DNA of 64,000 bases, from contig NZ_CP108644.1 of assembly GCF_041435495.1 (NCBI RefSeq), positions 8,355,501 to 8,419,500 on the forward strand, in the 5' to 3' direction. Under the pieces are notes generated by a model. The model did not search any database and had not been told where the DNA came from. It saw only the letters and a list, made by a program, of their open reading frames with translations. The DNA comes from Streptomyces sp. NBC_01116. GTDB lineage: Bacteria > Actinomycetota > Actinomycetes > Streptomycetales > Streptomycetaceae. The first letter of the stretch is position 1, and each line of letters opens with the position of its first letter. The position numbers and the translations under genes were made by a program. Below, in pieces: positions 34,379-42,516 of the stretch.

Positions 34379-34903
34379 TCACGCCACGCGGGTCTCGGAA
34401 GGGGCGGCCTCGTCGTCGTCCTCGGGCAGATGCACGTCGTTGACCGTCACATTGACCTCGACGACCTCAAGGCCCGTGGTGCGTTCCACCGCCGCGATGA
34501 CGTTCTCGCGGACATCGTGCGCCACATCGGTGATCGCGACGCCGTACTCGACGACAAGGTCGAGGTCGATGGCGGTCTGGCGCTCGCCCACCTCGACCTT
34601 GACACCTCGCCCGACGTTCGGCCGGCCGCCAGGCACCCGGTCGCGCACCGCGCCTAGGGTGCGGGAGAGGCCGCCGCCCATGTCGTGGACGCCGGGAATC
34701 TCCCGGGCCGCCATCCCCGCGATCTTCACGACGACGGTGTCCGCGATGGAGGTACGGCCCCGGGTCGCCGCCGGCTCGGCCGCCCCGGTGGCCCCGCTGC
34801 CGAGTGTGGTGGTCCCGCCCGCGGAGCCGCTCTGCTTCGTCGAACCCGTCCGTGAAGCGGCTCCCGCGGAGGGAACGGTCGCTGCTGGCTGGATGGTGGT
34901 CAT
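34379..34903 (-). CDS. Asp23/Gls24-family envelope stress protein
   Basis: 174 residues from ATG 34903, with GAGGAG just upstream. After a Ser/Gly/Thr-rich, flexible first 45 residues the family domain is complete: ADTVVVKIAGMAAREIPGVH, VGRGVKVEVGERQTAIDLDL, VVEYGVAITDVAHDVRENVI and VERTTGLEVVEVNVTVNDVH. Asp23 of Staphylococcus is an abundant membrane-tethered protein induced by alkaline and envelope stress. It is the first gene of an operon with DUF2273-like, DUF6286-like and AmaP genes, divergent from an ECF sigma operon. Confidence 0.92.
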   Translation of the reverse strand: MTTIQPAATVPSAGAASRTGSTKQSGSAGGTTTLGSGATGAAEPAATRGRTSIADTVVVKIAGMAAREIPGVHDMGGGLSRTLGAVRDRVPGGRPNVGRGVKVEVGERQTAIDLDLVVEYGVAITDVAHDVRENVIAAVERTTGLEVVEVNVTVNDVHLPEDDDEAAPSETRVA

Positions 34904-35058
34904 GGAAACTCCTCGCGTCTCGCTCGGCTCGTTCTGCCTGACATCTCGTTGGACACGCTGTCCGCCGATTCGTTACGCGGGTTCGCGGAAGAATTTTCCG
35001 GGCGCAGCCGGGCGCAGCCGGGCGACGTGGGCGGTGGTCCGCCGTGCCGTGCAGACGA

Positions 35059-35085
35059 GGGAATGTGAGTGCGTGACGTTCGGTC
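35059..35085 (+). promoter_or_regulatory. Weak candidate ECF-type promoter for the sigma operon
   Basis: GGGAAT at 35059-35064 is followed, after 18 bases, by GTC at 35083-35085. This resembles SigR/ECF spacing (GGGAAT-N18-GTT). It lies about 130 bases before the sigma GTG. The 310-base divergent region also has a tandem GGGCGCAGCC at 35000-35020. The match is short and could be chance. Confidence 0.3.
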
Positions 35086-35213
35086 CCGCGGTGTGTCCAA
35101 CGAACGAGAAGCGGTCACGAGGGCACGTGGAGAGATATGTGCGGGGCCGTGCGCCGGACGCGTGCAGAACCAGGAGCGAGCGTCGTGGAAATGAGTGGGG
35201 AAGGAGTTGGTCC

Positions 35214-35801
35214 GTGCCCGGTGACGGGAATCAGCTGACGGAGCGCGTGCCGGACGCCGTGGCGGCCGACGAGGCGCTGCTGGCCGTGAGGGCCGGGGAG
35301 GGGGACGAGGTGGCCTTCGAGGTGCTCGTGCGCAGACATGGCCCGGTCATGCTGCAATTGGCGACGCGGCTTCTCGGCGACCGGGCGGACGCCGAGGACG
35401 CCGTACAGGACGCCTTCGTGAGCGCCTGGCGTAAACTCCCCGAATTCCGCCGGGATGCCTCGTTCCACACATGGCTCTACCGCATCGTCACCAATCGCTG
35501 CCTCAACCGACTCAGAGCCCGCAGACCGGCGGCGGACCTTGACTCGGTCCCGGAACAGGCCGCCCCCGAGCATCAGGCGTCCCCCGCCCGTGCGGTGGAG
35601 TCCCGGGCGGCCGTCGACGCGCTGGCCGAGGCGATGGCGAGTCTCTCGCCCGAACAACGCGTGTGCTGGGTGCTGCGTGAGATGCAGGGACTGTCGTACG
35701 AGAGCATCGCGGGAACGGTCGGAATCAGTCTGCAGGCGGTCCGCGGCCGGGTCTTCCGGGCGCGCCGCTCCTTGACGGAGGCGATGAGCGCATGGCGATG
35801 A
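35214..35801 (+). CDS. ECF RNA polymerase sigma factor
   Basis: 195 residues from GTG 35214, with GGAG seven bases upstream. Region 2 is FEVLVRRHGPVMLQLATRLL, GDRADAEDAVQDAFVSAWRK and ASFHTWLYRIVTNRCLNRLR. Region 4 is VDALAEAMASLSPEQRVCWV, REMQGLSYESIAGTVGISLQ and VRGRVFRARRSLTEAM. It overlaps the next gene (ATGA at 35798-35801), whose product has an anti-sigma-like zinc motif. The likely job is to switch on the neighbouring Asp23 operons under envelope stress. Regulation by the downstream protein is inference. Confidence 0.93.
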   Translation: MPGDGNQLTERVPDAVAADEALLAVRAGEGDEVAFEVLVRRHGPVMLQLATRLLGDRADAEDAVQDAFVSAWRKLPEFRRDASFHTWLYRIVTNRCLNRLRARRPAADLDSVPEQAAPEHQASPARAVESRAAVDALAEAMASLSPEQRVCWVLREMQGLSYESIAGTVGISLQAVRGRVFRARRSLTEAMSAWR

Positions 35802-36523
35802 GCGCCAATCCGGACCGGCCGGAGGAGAGCCGGTACGAGGAGGAGGACGAGCGGCTCGGTTGCGGGCGGCTGCTCACCGACGTCTGGGAGGCCTGGGACA
35901 CCGGCCGCTCGGCGAGCGACCCCCACTTCGCCGCCTGCCCCTTCTGCTCGGCCGCCCTGGCCGATCTCACGAGCCTCGGCGACGCGGTACGTCACACCTG
36001 TGATCAGGAGCCGGGCCCCCCGGACACCACGGCCATAACGGCTAGGGTCATGGACCTCGTACGGCTCGAAATGCGCCCGGGACGCCCACTGCCGCTGGGA
36101 GAACCGGGGGAGGACCACTGGATGGTCGAGGCCGCGGTCGCACGGATACTGCGGGAGGCGGTCGACAGACTGCCCGGGGTGCGCGCCGGGAGCTGCCGCA
36201 TCGCCCCCCTCGACCCCGCGGATCCCACCGGGGAACTGCACATCCGGGTCGAGGTCGCGGCGAGCCTCGGCCTGCCCCTGCGGGACCTGGCCGACGCCGT
36301 GCGCGCGCGGGTCGCCGAGGTTGCCGACCGGGACATCGGCATCCGCCTCGCCACCACCGACGTCCTGGTCGTCGACATCCTCGACAGCGCCGACACCCTC
36401 GACATCCTCTATGAAGATGTCGGTCACCATGTGCACGGCGAAGGGGACGACGGCACGGAAGCGGCCACCAGCGGTCACGCTGACGGACTGGCCGACGGAC
36501 ACGGGACGGGAGCAGCGCGATGA
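35792..36523 (+). CDS. Asp23-like protein with HxxxCxxC zinc motif (probable anti-sigma)
   Basis: 243 residues from ATG 35792; ATG 35798, which overlaps the sigma stop as ATGA, is equally good. The N-terminal 60 residues carry H45-x3-C49-x2-C52 (PHFAACPFCSAALADL), the ZAS signature of zinc-binding anti-sigma factors, preceded by an acidic helix. The following domain (VRLEMRPGRPLPLGEPGEDH; LHIRVEVAASLGLPLRDLAD; AVRARVAEVADRDIGIRLAT) looks like Asp23/Gls24. No membrane segment is seen. The gene position directly after an ECF sigma gene, with coupled translation, supports an anti-sigma role. The C-terminus is His/Gly/Asp-rich. Confidence 0.8.
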   Translation: MAMSANPDRPEESRYEEEDERLGCGRLLTDVWEAWDTGRSASDPHFAACPFCSAALADLTSLGDAVRHTCDQEPGPPDTTAITARVMDLVRLEMRPGRPLPLGEPGEDHWMVEAAVARILREAVDRLPGVRAGSCRIAPLDPADPTGELHIRVEVAASLGLPLRDLADAVRARVAEVADRDIGIRLATTDVLVVDILDSADTLDILYEDVGHHVHGEGDDGTEAATSGHADGLADGHGTGAAR

Positions 36524-36858
36524 CCGCGGTCACACGCAGGGACCGGGTGGCGGTCGCTGCCGCCGAGGCCGCTCGCGGCGTGCCGGGCGTCGCCTTCCTG
36601 CGCCCCGGTGTGGCGGACCTGCTGCGCGCTCGGATCGCCGAGCGCACTCCGTTCCGCGCCCCACAGAGCGGGAACAGGGCGCCGGGAGTGCGGGTCGGCC
36701 GGGACGAGGACGACGGCTGGCACATCGACATCCGGTTCGTCCTGTGCCGCGGCCACCGGGCGCTCGACATCACCCGGGCGGTGCGGGCCGCGGTCGTCGC
36801 CGCGCTGCCCGGGGAGCCCGTGGTCTCGGTGCGGATCACCGTGACGGGCGTGGTCTGA
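36520..36858 (+). CDS. Short Asp23-like protein, third gene of the sigma operon
   Basis: 112 residues from ATG 36520, overlapping the previous stop as ATGA. It has the Asp23/Gls24-type layout: VAVAAAEAARGVPGVAFLRP and then strands WHIDIRFVLCRGHRALDITR and PGEPVVSVRITVTGV. There is no membrane segment. It probably associates with the other Asp23-type proteins of the locus. A hairpin terminator follows directly. Confidence 0.8.
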   Translation: MTAVTRRDRVAVAAAEAARGVPGVAFLRPGVADLLRARIAERTPFRAPQSGNRAPGVRVGRDEDDGWHIDIRFVLCRGHRALDITRAVRAAVVAALPGEPVVSVRITVTGVV

Positions 36859-36867
36859 GGGCGGCGG

Positions 36868-36914
36868 ACGCTCCGGCCGGGCGGGTACCCCCGTTTCCCA
36901 CTCGGCCGGAGCGT
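36868..36914. terminator. Hairpin terminator after the sigma/Asp23 operon
   Basis: ACGCTCCGGCCG at 36868-36879 pairs with CGGCCGGAGCGT at 36903-36914 around a 23-base loop. It lies between convergent genes and can serve both. Confidence 0.65.
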
Positions 36915-36948
36915 TGGCCCGGTCGTCTCTCCCGCGCGACGACCGGCG

Positions 36949-37608
36949 TCAGGCGCGCCACTCCGCAGTGCGTTCCTGCGACGCTTCCGAGAGAGCCTTC
37001 ACGATGGCGTCGATGTCGCCCTGGCTGCCGTACACCGGCGTGCCCGGCTGCTGGCGCCACGATTCGTCCAGGCCGCCGCTGTCGACCGTGTCGAAGCCCA
37101 ACTCGTCGATGAGGTCGCGCACCGCCTGCTTGGCCGCCGAGTCGTCGCCGGCCACCGGGAGCGCCTGCCTGCCCGGAGTGCCCTGCGGACGGCCCCGGTC
37201 CAGGATGTCCTGGGCGTACGTGCCGTTGAACGCCTTGATCACGGGGTGACCGATCTGCTGTTCCGTCCACCGGCTCTCGGGCAGCCCGTCCTCGATGGCG
37301 TTGATGCGACCGTCACGCTGCTGCGGGTAGTAGTTGCCCGTGTCGATGACCGCGGCGCCCTCCGCGGCACCGTCGAGAAATCCCGCGGGCAGATCCGGCA
37401 CGGCCTTCAGCGGCACGGTGACGACGACCACCTGGGCGCCGAGCGCGGCCTCAGACGCTGTCACCGGCCTCGCCCCGGTCTCTTCGGCGAGGGCGGTGAG
37501 CGTGTGAGGACCGCGGGAGTTGGCAACCGCGACCTCGTGCCCGAGGGCGGTCAGACGACGCGTGAGGTTGCCGCCGATGTTGCCTGCGCCGATGATGCCG
37601 ATCTTCAT
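36949..37608 (-). CDS. NADPH-dependent F420 reductase-like oxidoreductase
   Basis: 219 residues from ATG 37608 (AAAGG upstream). The N-terminus MKIGIIGAGNIGGNLTRRLT is a GxGxxG Rossmann fold with ANSRGP after strand 2, the NADP-selective Arg position of the F420-dependent NADP reductase (Fno) family. Other elements are VVVTVPLKAVPDLPAGFLDG, VIDTGNYYPQQRDGRI and KAFNGTYAQDILDRGRPQGT. Many actinobacterial members are annotated as NADP oxidoreductase coenzyme F420-dependent, without proven F420 use. It is a single gene, divergent from ctaD. Confidence 0.88.
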   Translation of the reverse strand: MKIGIIGAGNIGGNLTRRLTALGHEVAVANSRGPHTLTALAEETGARPVTASEAALGAQVVVVTVPLKAVPDLPAGFLDGAAEGAAVIDTGNYYPQQRDGRINAIEDGLPESRWTEQQIGHPVIKAFNGTYAQDILDRGRPQGTPGRQALPVAGDDSAAKQAVRDLIDELGFDTVDSGGLDESWRQQPGTPVYGSQGDIDAIVKALSEASQERTAEWRA

Positions 37609-37736
37609 GAATCCGACCTTTCGAAGCTTGCCGCGTGGACAGGATGGGAGAGGAGTGGGAGCAGTGGGGACGAGCAGCGAAGTGAGGGAGTGGGAAGTGG
37701 TGCTGTCGGTTCACCAACTCCGCTGTCGGAGAAGCT

Positions 37737-37760
37737 ATTCCGGAGTCAGCTCGGGAATAT
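37737..37760. promoter_or_regulatory. Imperfect 24-bp palindrome in the ctaD/F420-reductase interval
   Basis: TATTCCGGAG, TCAG and CTCGGGAATA form a dyad with one mismatch. It is relatively AT-rich for this genome and lies about 190 bases before ctaD and 130 before the reductase start. It is a reasonable operator candidate for one or both genes. No regulator is known. Confidence 0.4.
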
Positions 37761-37951
37761 TCGATCGGCCCCCGGACGTTGGCATCCCCTTTCGGTCGCG
37801 CCGACCGAGGCCGAAGCGTTCGCCGTAGGCCATTTGAGTGTCCTTGTCGGCCGCAAGCCCCGGACGGGGAAGGATGTCCCACCGCACTGATCGCCGCGGG
37901 TCCATTCTGGTCGCCGAGTCCACACGGGCCGTCGACCGAAGGAGCGTCGTA

Positions 37952-39682
37952 GTGACGACGAGGGGCATCTCGCAACCGGTGGAGACCGATACCGCCGACC
38001 AGGACGAAATGCCGGTACGGCGCGGCGAACCCGGCAACGTGGTCATCAAGTGGATGACCACGACGGACCACAAGACGATCGGCACGCTCTACCTCGTCAC
38101 CTCCTTCGCGTTCTTCTGCGTGGGAGGGCTCCTGGCGCTGGTGATGCGGGCCGAACTGGCCCGGCCCGGCATCCAGCTGATCTCGAACGAGCAGTTCAAC
38201 CAGGCGTTCACGATGCACGGCACGATCATGCTGCTCATGTTCGCGACGCCGCTGTTCGCCGGATTCGCCAACTGGATCATGCCGCTGCAGATCGGCGCGC
38301 CCGACGTGGCGTTCCCCCGGCTGAACATGTTCGCCTACTGGCTGTACCTCTTCGGCTCGCTCATCGCGGTGGCCGGCTTCCTCACCCCGCAGGGCGCCGC
38401 GGACTTCGGCTGGTTCGCCTACGCCCCGCTCAACGACGCGGTCCGCTCACCGGGCATCGGCGCCGACATGTGGATCATGGGTCTGGCCTTCTCCGGCTTC
38501 GGCACGATCCTCGGCTCGGTCAACTTCATCACCACGATCATCTGCATGCGCGCACCCGGCATGACGATGTTCCGCATGCCGATCTTCGTCTGGAACGTCC
38601 TGCTGACCGGTGTGCTGGTCCTGCTGGCCTTCCCGGTCCTCGCCGCGGCCCTGCTGGCGCTGGAGGCCGACCGCAAGTTCGGCGCGCACGTCTTCGACGC
38701 GGCCAACGGCGGCGCCTTGCTCTGGCAGCACCTGTTCTGGTTCTTCGGCCACCCCGAGGTCTACATCATCGCCCTGCCGTTCTTCGGCATCGTCACCGAG
38801 ATCTTCCCGGTCTTCAGCCGCAAACCGGTCTTCGGCTATATCGGCCTGGTCGCGGCCACCATCGCCATCGCGGGTCTGTCCGCGACCGTGTGGGCGCACC
38901 ACATGTTCGTCACGGGCGGTGTGCTGTTGCCGTTCTTCTCGTTCATGACGTTCCTCATCGCCGTGCCGACAGGCGTGAAGTTCTTCAACTGGATCGGCAC
39001 GATGTGGAAGGGTTCCCTCTCCATGGAGACCCCGATGCTCTGGGCCGTCGGGTTTCTGGTCACCTTCCTGTTCGGCGGCCTGACCGGGATCATCCTCGCC
39101 TCACCGCCCCTGGACTTCCACGTCTCCGACTCGTACTTCGTCGTCGCCCACTTCCACTACGTGGTATTCGGCACCGTGGTGTTCGCGATGTTCGCCGGAT
39201 TTCACTTCTGGTGGCCGAAGTTCACCGGCAAGATGCTGGACGAACGGCTCGGCAAAATGACGTTCTGGACGCTCTTCGTCGGATTCCACGGCACGTTCCT
39301 CGTTCAGCACTGGCTCGGCGCCGAGGGCATGCCGCGCCGTTACGCTGACTATCTCGACGCCGACGGATTCACCGCGCTGAACACGATCTCCACCATCTCC
39401 TCCTTCCTGCTCGGACTGTCGATCCTGCCGTTCTTCTACAACATCTGGAAGACCGCCAAGTACGGCAAGAAGATCGAGGTCGACGACCCGTGGGGCTACG
39501 GTCGTTCGCTGGAATGGGCCACCTCCTGCCCGCCGCCCCGGCACAACTTCGTCACCCTGCCGCGGATTCGTTCCGAATCCCCGGCGTTCGACCTACACCA
39601 CCCGGCTGTCCGCTCCCTGGAAGGCGCCACCAATCGCCCCCAGAACTCCACGATCGTCGCCCCGGGGGACCGGCACGAGTGA
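37952..39682 (+). CDS. ctaD: Cytochrome c oxidase subunit I
   Basis: 576 residues from GTG 37952, with AAGGAG seven bases upstream. The 12-helix haem-copper core is intact: the low-spin haem ligand in FTMHGTIMLLMF, the CuB/Tyr motif in WFFGHPEVYIIALPFFG, the adjacent His pair in WAHHMFVTGG, and the late haem ligands in VVAHFHYVVFG. The proton-channel region RFGLVAATIA-type sequence is replaced by GLVAATIAIAGLSATVWAHH. No ctaC, ctaE or assembly genes are nearby, so it is a paralogue of the housekeeping aa3 oxidase subunit. It lies divergent from the F420-reductase gene. Confidence 0.95.
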   Translation: MTTRGISQPVETDTADQDEMPVRRGEPGNVVIKWMTTTDHKTIGTLYLVTSFAFFCVGGLLALVMRAELARPGIQLISNEQFNQAFTMHGTIMLLMFATPLFAGFANWIMPLQIGAPDVAFPRLNMFAYWLYLFGSLIAVAGFLTPQGAADFGWFAYAPLNDAVRSPGIGADMWIMGLAFSGFGTILGSVNFITTIICMRAPGMTMFRMPIFVWNVLLTGVLVLLAFPVLAAALLALEADRKFGAHVFDAANGGALLWQHLFWFFGHPEVYIIALPFFGIVTEIFPVFSRKPVFGYIGLVAATIAIAGLSATVWAHHMFVTGGVLLPFFSFMTFLIAVPTGVKFFNWIGTMWKGSLSMETPMLWAVGFLVTFLFGGLTGIILASPPLDFHVSDSYFVVAHFHYVVFGTVVFAMFAGFHFWWPKFTGKMLDERLGKMTFWTLFVGFHGTFLVQHWLGAEGMPRRYADYLDADGFTALNTISTISSFLLGLSILPFFYNIWKTAKYGKKIEVDDPWGYGRSLEWATSCPPPRHNFVTLPRIRSESPAFDLHHPAVRSLEGATNRPQNSTIVAPGDRHE

Positions 39683-39724
39683 GATGCGGCCCGGCCCTGA
39701 CGAAGCGACGGAGAGGAGGACGGG

Positions 39725-40066
39725 GTGAAACCCGACAAGGACGGCGCCCGGGGGCTGGCGCAGCTGGAGGGCTTTCTGCTCTGGAACGCCGAGGTCGAGC
39801 GGGCGCGGCGGCAGGCGCGCCGGTTCACCGGCCAGTTGCCCTGGTTGACCACGGCGCAGCGCGAGGACGTCGAGCGGGTGTTCATCGCCGAACGCGTCAC
39901 CGCTTCCCGGGAGTCGCTCACCCGTATCCGGGACCGTGCGGACGAACTGCGCGCTGAGTATGCCGGGCGCTACGCCCGGCTCCGGGCCCGGTGCGTGGCT
40001 GTCTCGGCCGGTGCTGTGGGCGTGGCGGCCTGCCTCGGCACGGCGCTGGCGTTGGTCCTGCGCTGA
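39725..40066 (+). CDS. Hypothetical protein with C-terminal membrane anchor
   Basis: 113 residues from GTG 39725, with GGAGG five bases upstream. The soluble part is helical and charged (LAQLEGFLLWNAEVERARRQ; RFTGQLPWLTTAQREDVERV; RESLTRIRDRADELRAEYAG). The last 25 residues form a helix (VAVSAGAVGVAACLGTALAL) ending in VLR. It lies 42 bases after ctaD and is probably co-transcribed, so it might be a small accessory factor; this is inference from position. A strong terminator follows. Confidence 0.68.
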   Translation: MKPDKDGARGLAQLEGFLLWNAEVERARRQARRFTGQLPWLTTAQREDVERVFIAERVTASRESLTRIRDRADELRAEYAGRYARLRARCVAVSAGAVGVAACLGTALALVLR

Positions 40067-40099
40067 CCCCTCGGTGAAATCCGTTGGGATCGCGTGGGA

Positions 40100-40130
40100 T
40101 CCGGTGCGGCCGGTCGACGGCCGCACCGGA
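40100..40130. terminator. 13-bp perfect hairpin between convergent genes
   Basis: TCCGGTGCGGCCG (40100-40112) pairs with CGGCCGCACCGGA (40118-40130) around GTCGA. It terminates the ctaD transcript and possibly the VOC gene on the other strand. Confidence 0.8.
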
Positions 40131-40163
40131 CGGGCCCGGGGTGCGCGAGCGGTGCCGGAGCGG

Positions 40164-40541
40164 TCAGCGCCGTACCAGACAGAAAGGGTGCCCGGCGGGA
40201 TCGGCGTACACACGCCAGCCGCGCCCCGCGTCCCCGGTGTCGAGCGGGGACGCCCCGCAGGCCAGGGCCTCGCCGTGCGCCCGCTCCTGATCGGTGACGC
40301 CGAAGTCCAGGTGGAACTGCTGGGGCGGGTCCTGGTCGGGCCAGCGAGGGGGCCGGTGGCCGGCCACCCGCTGAAAGGCGAGGACGAGTCCGCCGGGCGT
40401 GTGCAGAGTGGACCAGTCCTCGTCGCACCCCCATCGCCGGTCGGGGAGGTCGACCTCGCCCCCGAGCAAGGACGCGTAGAAGTCGGCCAGTTTCCTCGGA
40501 TCCGGGCAGTCCAGGACCACACAGTCCAGTTCAGCGATCAT
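40164..40541 (-). CDS. VOC-family (glyoxalase-like) protein
   Basis: 125 residues, a single VOC domain: AELDCVVLDCPDPRKLADFY, ASLLGGEVDLPDRRW, FQRVAGHRPPRWPDQDPPQQ and FHLDFGVTDQERAHGEALAC. His in QFHLDF and the end WRVYADPAGHPFCLV are typical metal-binding positions. Function in the family ranges from glyoxalase to drug-binding resistance; none can be picked. ATG 40541 has no ribosome site, but a TAAAAT -10 box sits six bases upstream (40548-40553), so the message is probably leaderless. Confidence 0.88.
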   Translation of the reverse strand: MIAELDCVVLDCPDPRKLADFYASLLGGEVDLPDRRWGCDEDWSTLHTPGGLVLAFQRVAGHRPPRWPDQDPPQQFHLDFGVTDQERAHGEALACGASPLDTGDAGRGWRVYADPAGHPFCLVRR

Positions 40542-40649
40542 GGCCGCATTTTAGGGGTGACCTGCTCACTCCGGCCGCGTTCACGAAGCCCGGCGCGGCA
40601 CCCGCCGCCCCGGGATCTCGGCTTCCCGGCTGCCGCCCCTCCCGTGGAC

Positions 40650-42251
40650 TCAGCGGGCCCCGAACACCTGCGTCCACACCGGACCGCCGCCGGAGTCCTG
40701 CTTCCCCACACCGATCTCCTTGAAGGAGCAGTTGAGGATGTTCGCGCGGTGTCCCGGACTGTCCATCCAGGACCGCATCACATCGGCCGGGGTCCGCTGG
40801 CCCTTGGCGATGTTCTCGCCGTAGGTGGACCACTGATACCCAGCGGCCGTGATCCGGTCTCCGGGGTCCCTGCCGTCCTGCGAGGTGTGTGAGAAGTAGT
40901 CCTTGGCCTCCATGTCGGCGGAGTGCCGTTGTGCGGCCGTGCTGAGCTGATCGTTCACGGTCACCGGGCCGCAGCCCTCCTTGGCCCGCTCCGTGTTGAC
41001 CAGCTCGGTGACCTGGCCGGCGGTCCCCGCCGGGGCGGGCGGCGCGGGCGCGGGCGGGTCCGGCTTCGGGACCGGGGCGGCGGTGGTGGGCGCGGGCGGT
41101 GGTGGGGTGCTCCGCTTCGGCTTGGCCTTGGGCGTACGCGAGGGGCTCGGCGACGGGGACGCGCTGGGCGAGGCGGACGCGGAGGCCGAGGGGGAGGGGG
41201 ACGACGTCGTGGAGGCCGGCGTGGGCACCTCGGAACGGGGGGCCGGAGCGTCGGCCGTGACGGTCGTCGCGTCCCGGTCGTCGCCGTCGGTGTACAGGTG
41301 TACCGCCGCGCCACCCGTGCCCAGAGCGGCGACCGCGACGACGGCGGCGACGGCCGAGTTACGACGGCGCCGCCGGGCCTGCACCCGTCTGCGCTCCGCG
41401 CGCCCCGCACCTGCGCCGTGCGAGCCCGGACCGGGCGCCTGGAGGTGTGCGGCCGTGCTGAGCAGTTCGGGAGCCGCCCCCGTCCCCGCGGCGGCCACCG
41501 GGACCAGCGCGAGTCCCACCAGCAGCCCTTCGGCGGGCACGAGCCCCGAGCGGTGTCCCGAGCACACCGTGCACTCGCGGGCGTGGCGGGCCAGCCGCTT
41601 GCGCCACAGGGCGGAGGGGACGCCGTCCCAGCCGACGGCGATGTCCTGCAGGAGCACGCACGGCGGTTCGGCCGCCAGCGCGCCCACCACGACCCTCGCC
41701 GCCTCCAGCTGTGCCTTCATCCGCTGCACCCGTACGGCGGTGTGCTGCGCGGAGAGTTCGAGAGCGGCGGCGACCTCGGCCCTGGACAGATGCCCGGCGG
41801 TCTCCAGCCACCACAGCGACAGCAGGGCGCGATCGTCTTCGTCCAGCCAGCGCGTCGCTTCCGCGACCTGGCGGCGCTGGCCGGTCAGGCCCAGTTCCAG
41901 GATCGTCACCTCGACGAAGTCCGCCCGGGGATCCGGCAGGTCGTACGCCGCCTCCAGCCGGTCCGCCGGTAGCGCACCCGACTGCCGCTCACGCCAGTGC
42001 GTGCGTATCTCGTTCATGGCTATCGCCACCAGCCAGGACCGGAAACGTTCCGGGTCGCGCAGTTCGGGCAGGCTCCGGAGCATACGCAGCACCGTCTCCT
42101 GCACCACGTCGTCCACGTCCGCATGACCGTCCAGCGCGCGTCCGACGACGTTGTACAGCAGCGGCAGGTACGCCGAGACGAGCTGGTCCTTGGCCTGCTG
42201 GTCGCCGCCCTGCGCCGCCGCGATCAAGACCGTCGGGTGATCCTTGCCCAT
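40650..42251 (-). CDS. ECF sigma factor fused to zinc motif, membrane helix and CAP domain
   Basis: 533 residues from ATG 42251; the upstream extension to 42545 crosses a perfect hairpin and is rejected. Residues 1-190 are an ECF sigma factor (LLYNVVGRALDGHADVDDVV; QETVLRMLRSLPEL; HLSRAEVAAALELSAQHTAV). Residues 219-232 carry H223-x3-C227-x2-C230 (RHARECTVC), a ZAS-like zinc motif. A helix at 299-317 is followed by an 80-residue Ser/Pro/Ala-rich stalk and an extracellular CAP/SCP domain (411-533; ELVNTERAKEGCGPV, YGENIAKGQ, WMDSPGHRANIL). A membrane-held sigma factor with its own anti-sigma-like segment is implied. No separate anti-sigma gene is present. Confidence 0.88.
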   Translation of the reverse strand: MGKDHPTVLIAAAQGGDQQAKDQLVSAYLPLLYNVVGRALDGHADVDDVVQETVLRMLRSLPELRDPERFRSWLVAIAMNEIRTHWRERQSGALPADRLEAAYDLPDPRADFVEVTILELGLTGQRRQVAEATRWLDEDDRALLSLWWLETAGHLSRAEVAAALELSAQHTAVRVQRMKAQLEAARVVVGALAAEPPCVLLQDIAVGWDGVPSALWRKRLARHARECTVCSGHRSGLVPAEGLLVGLALVPVAAAGTGAAPELLSTAAHLQAPGPGSHGAGAGRAERRRVQARRRRRNSAVAAVVAVAALGTGGAAVHLYTDGDDRDATTVTADAPAPRSEVPTPASTTSSPSPSASASASPSASPSPSPSRTPKAKPKRSTPPPPAPTTAAPVPKPDPPAPAPPAPAGTAGQVTELVNTERAKEGCGPVTVNDQLSTAAQRHSADMEAKDYFSHTSQDGRDPGDRITAAGYQWSTYGENIAKGQRTPADVMRSWMDSPGHRANILNCSFKEIGVGKQDSGGGPVWTQVFGAR

Positions 42252-42425
42252 GCTGTGCTCACTCTTCCGGGGTCCGGTGCTGTCACTTCCCACACTCGGG
42301 AGATGCGGTGCGGGCGGGACAATAACAAGAATCCGGCGGGCAACCCCGGAAACGTTCGACGCCGCCACCCGGAACGGGCATCGTCGGCCCTTGTGGCGGC
42401 GGTGTGCGCGGTGGGCCCGACGTAC

Positions 42426-42481
42426 CCCGCGCACCGGTCCGTGCCACGGATCACTTTCCGTGGCACGGACCGGTGCGCGGG
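42426..42481. terminator. 25-bp perfect hairpin
   Basis: Arms 42426-42450 and 42457-42481 are exactly complementary with a 6-base loop (TCACTT). It follows the stop of the minus-strand MT0933-like gene by 36 bases and is the most stable structure in the window. It probably insulates that gene from the sigma-CAP gene. Confidence 0.85.
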
Positions 42482-42516
42482 ACAGGTGGCGGCCGCCCGG
42501 TCGCCGGCGGGGCTGC

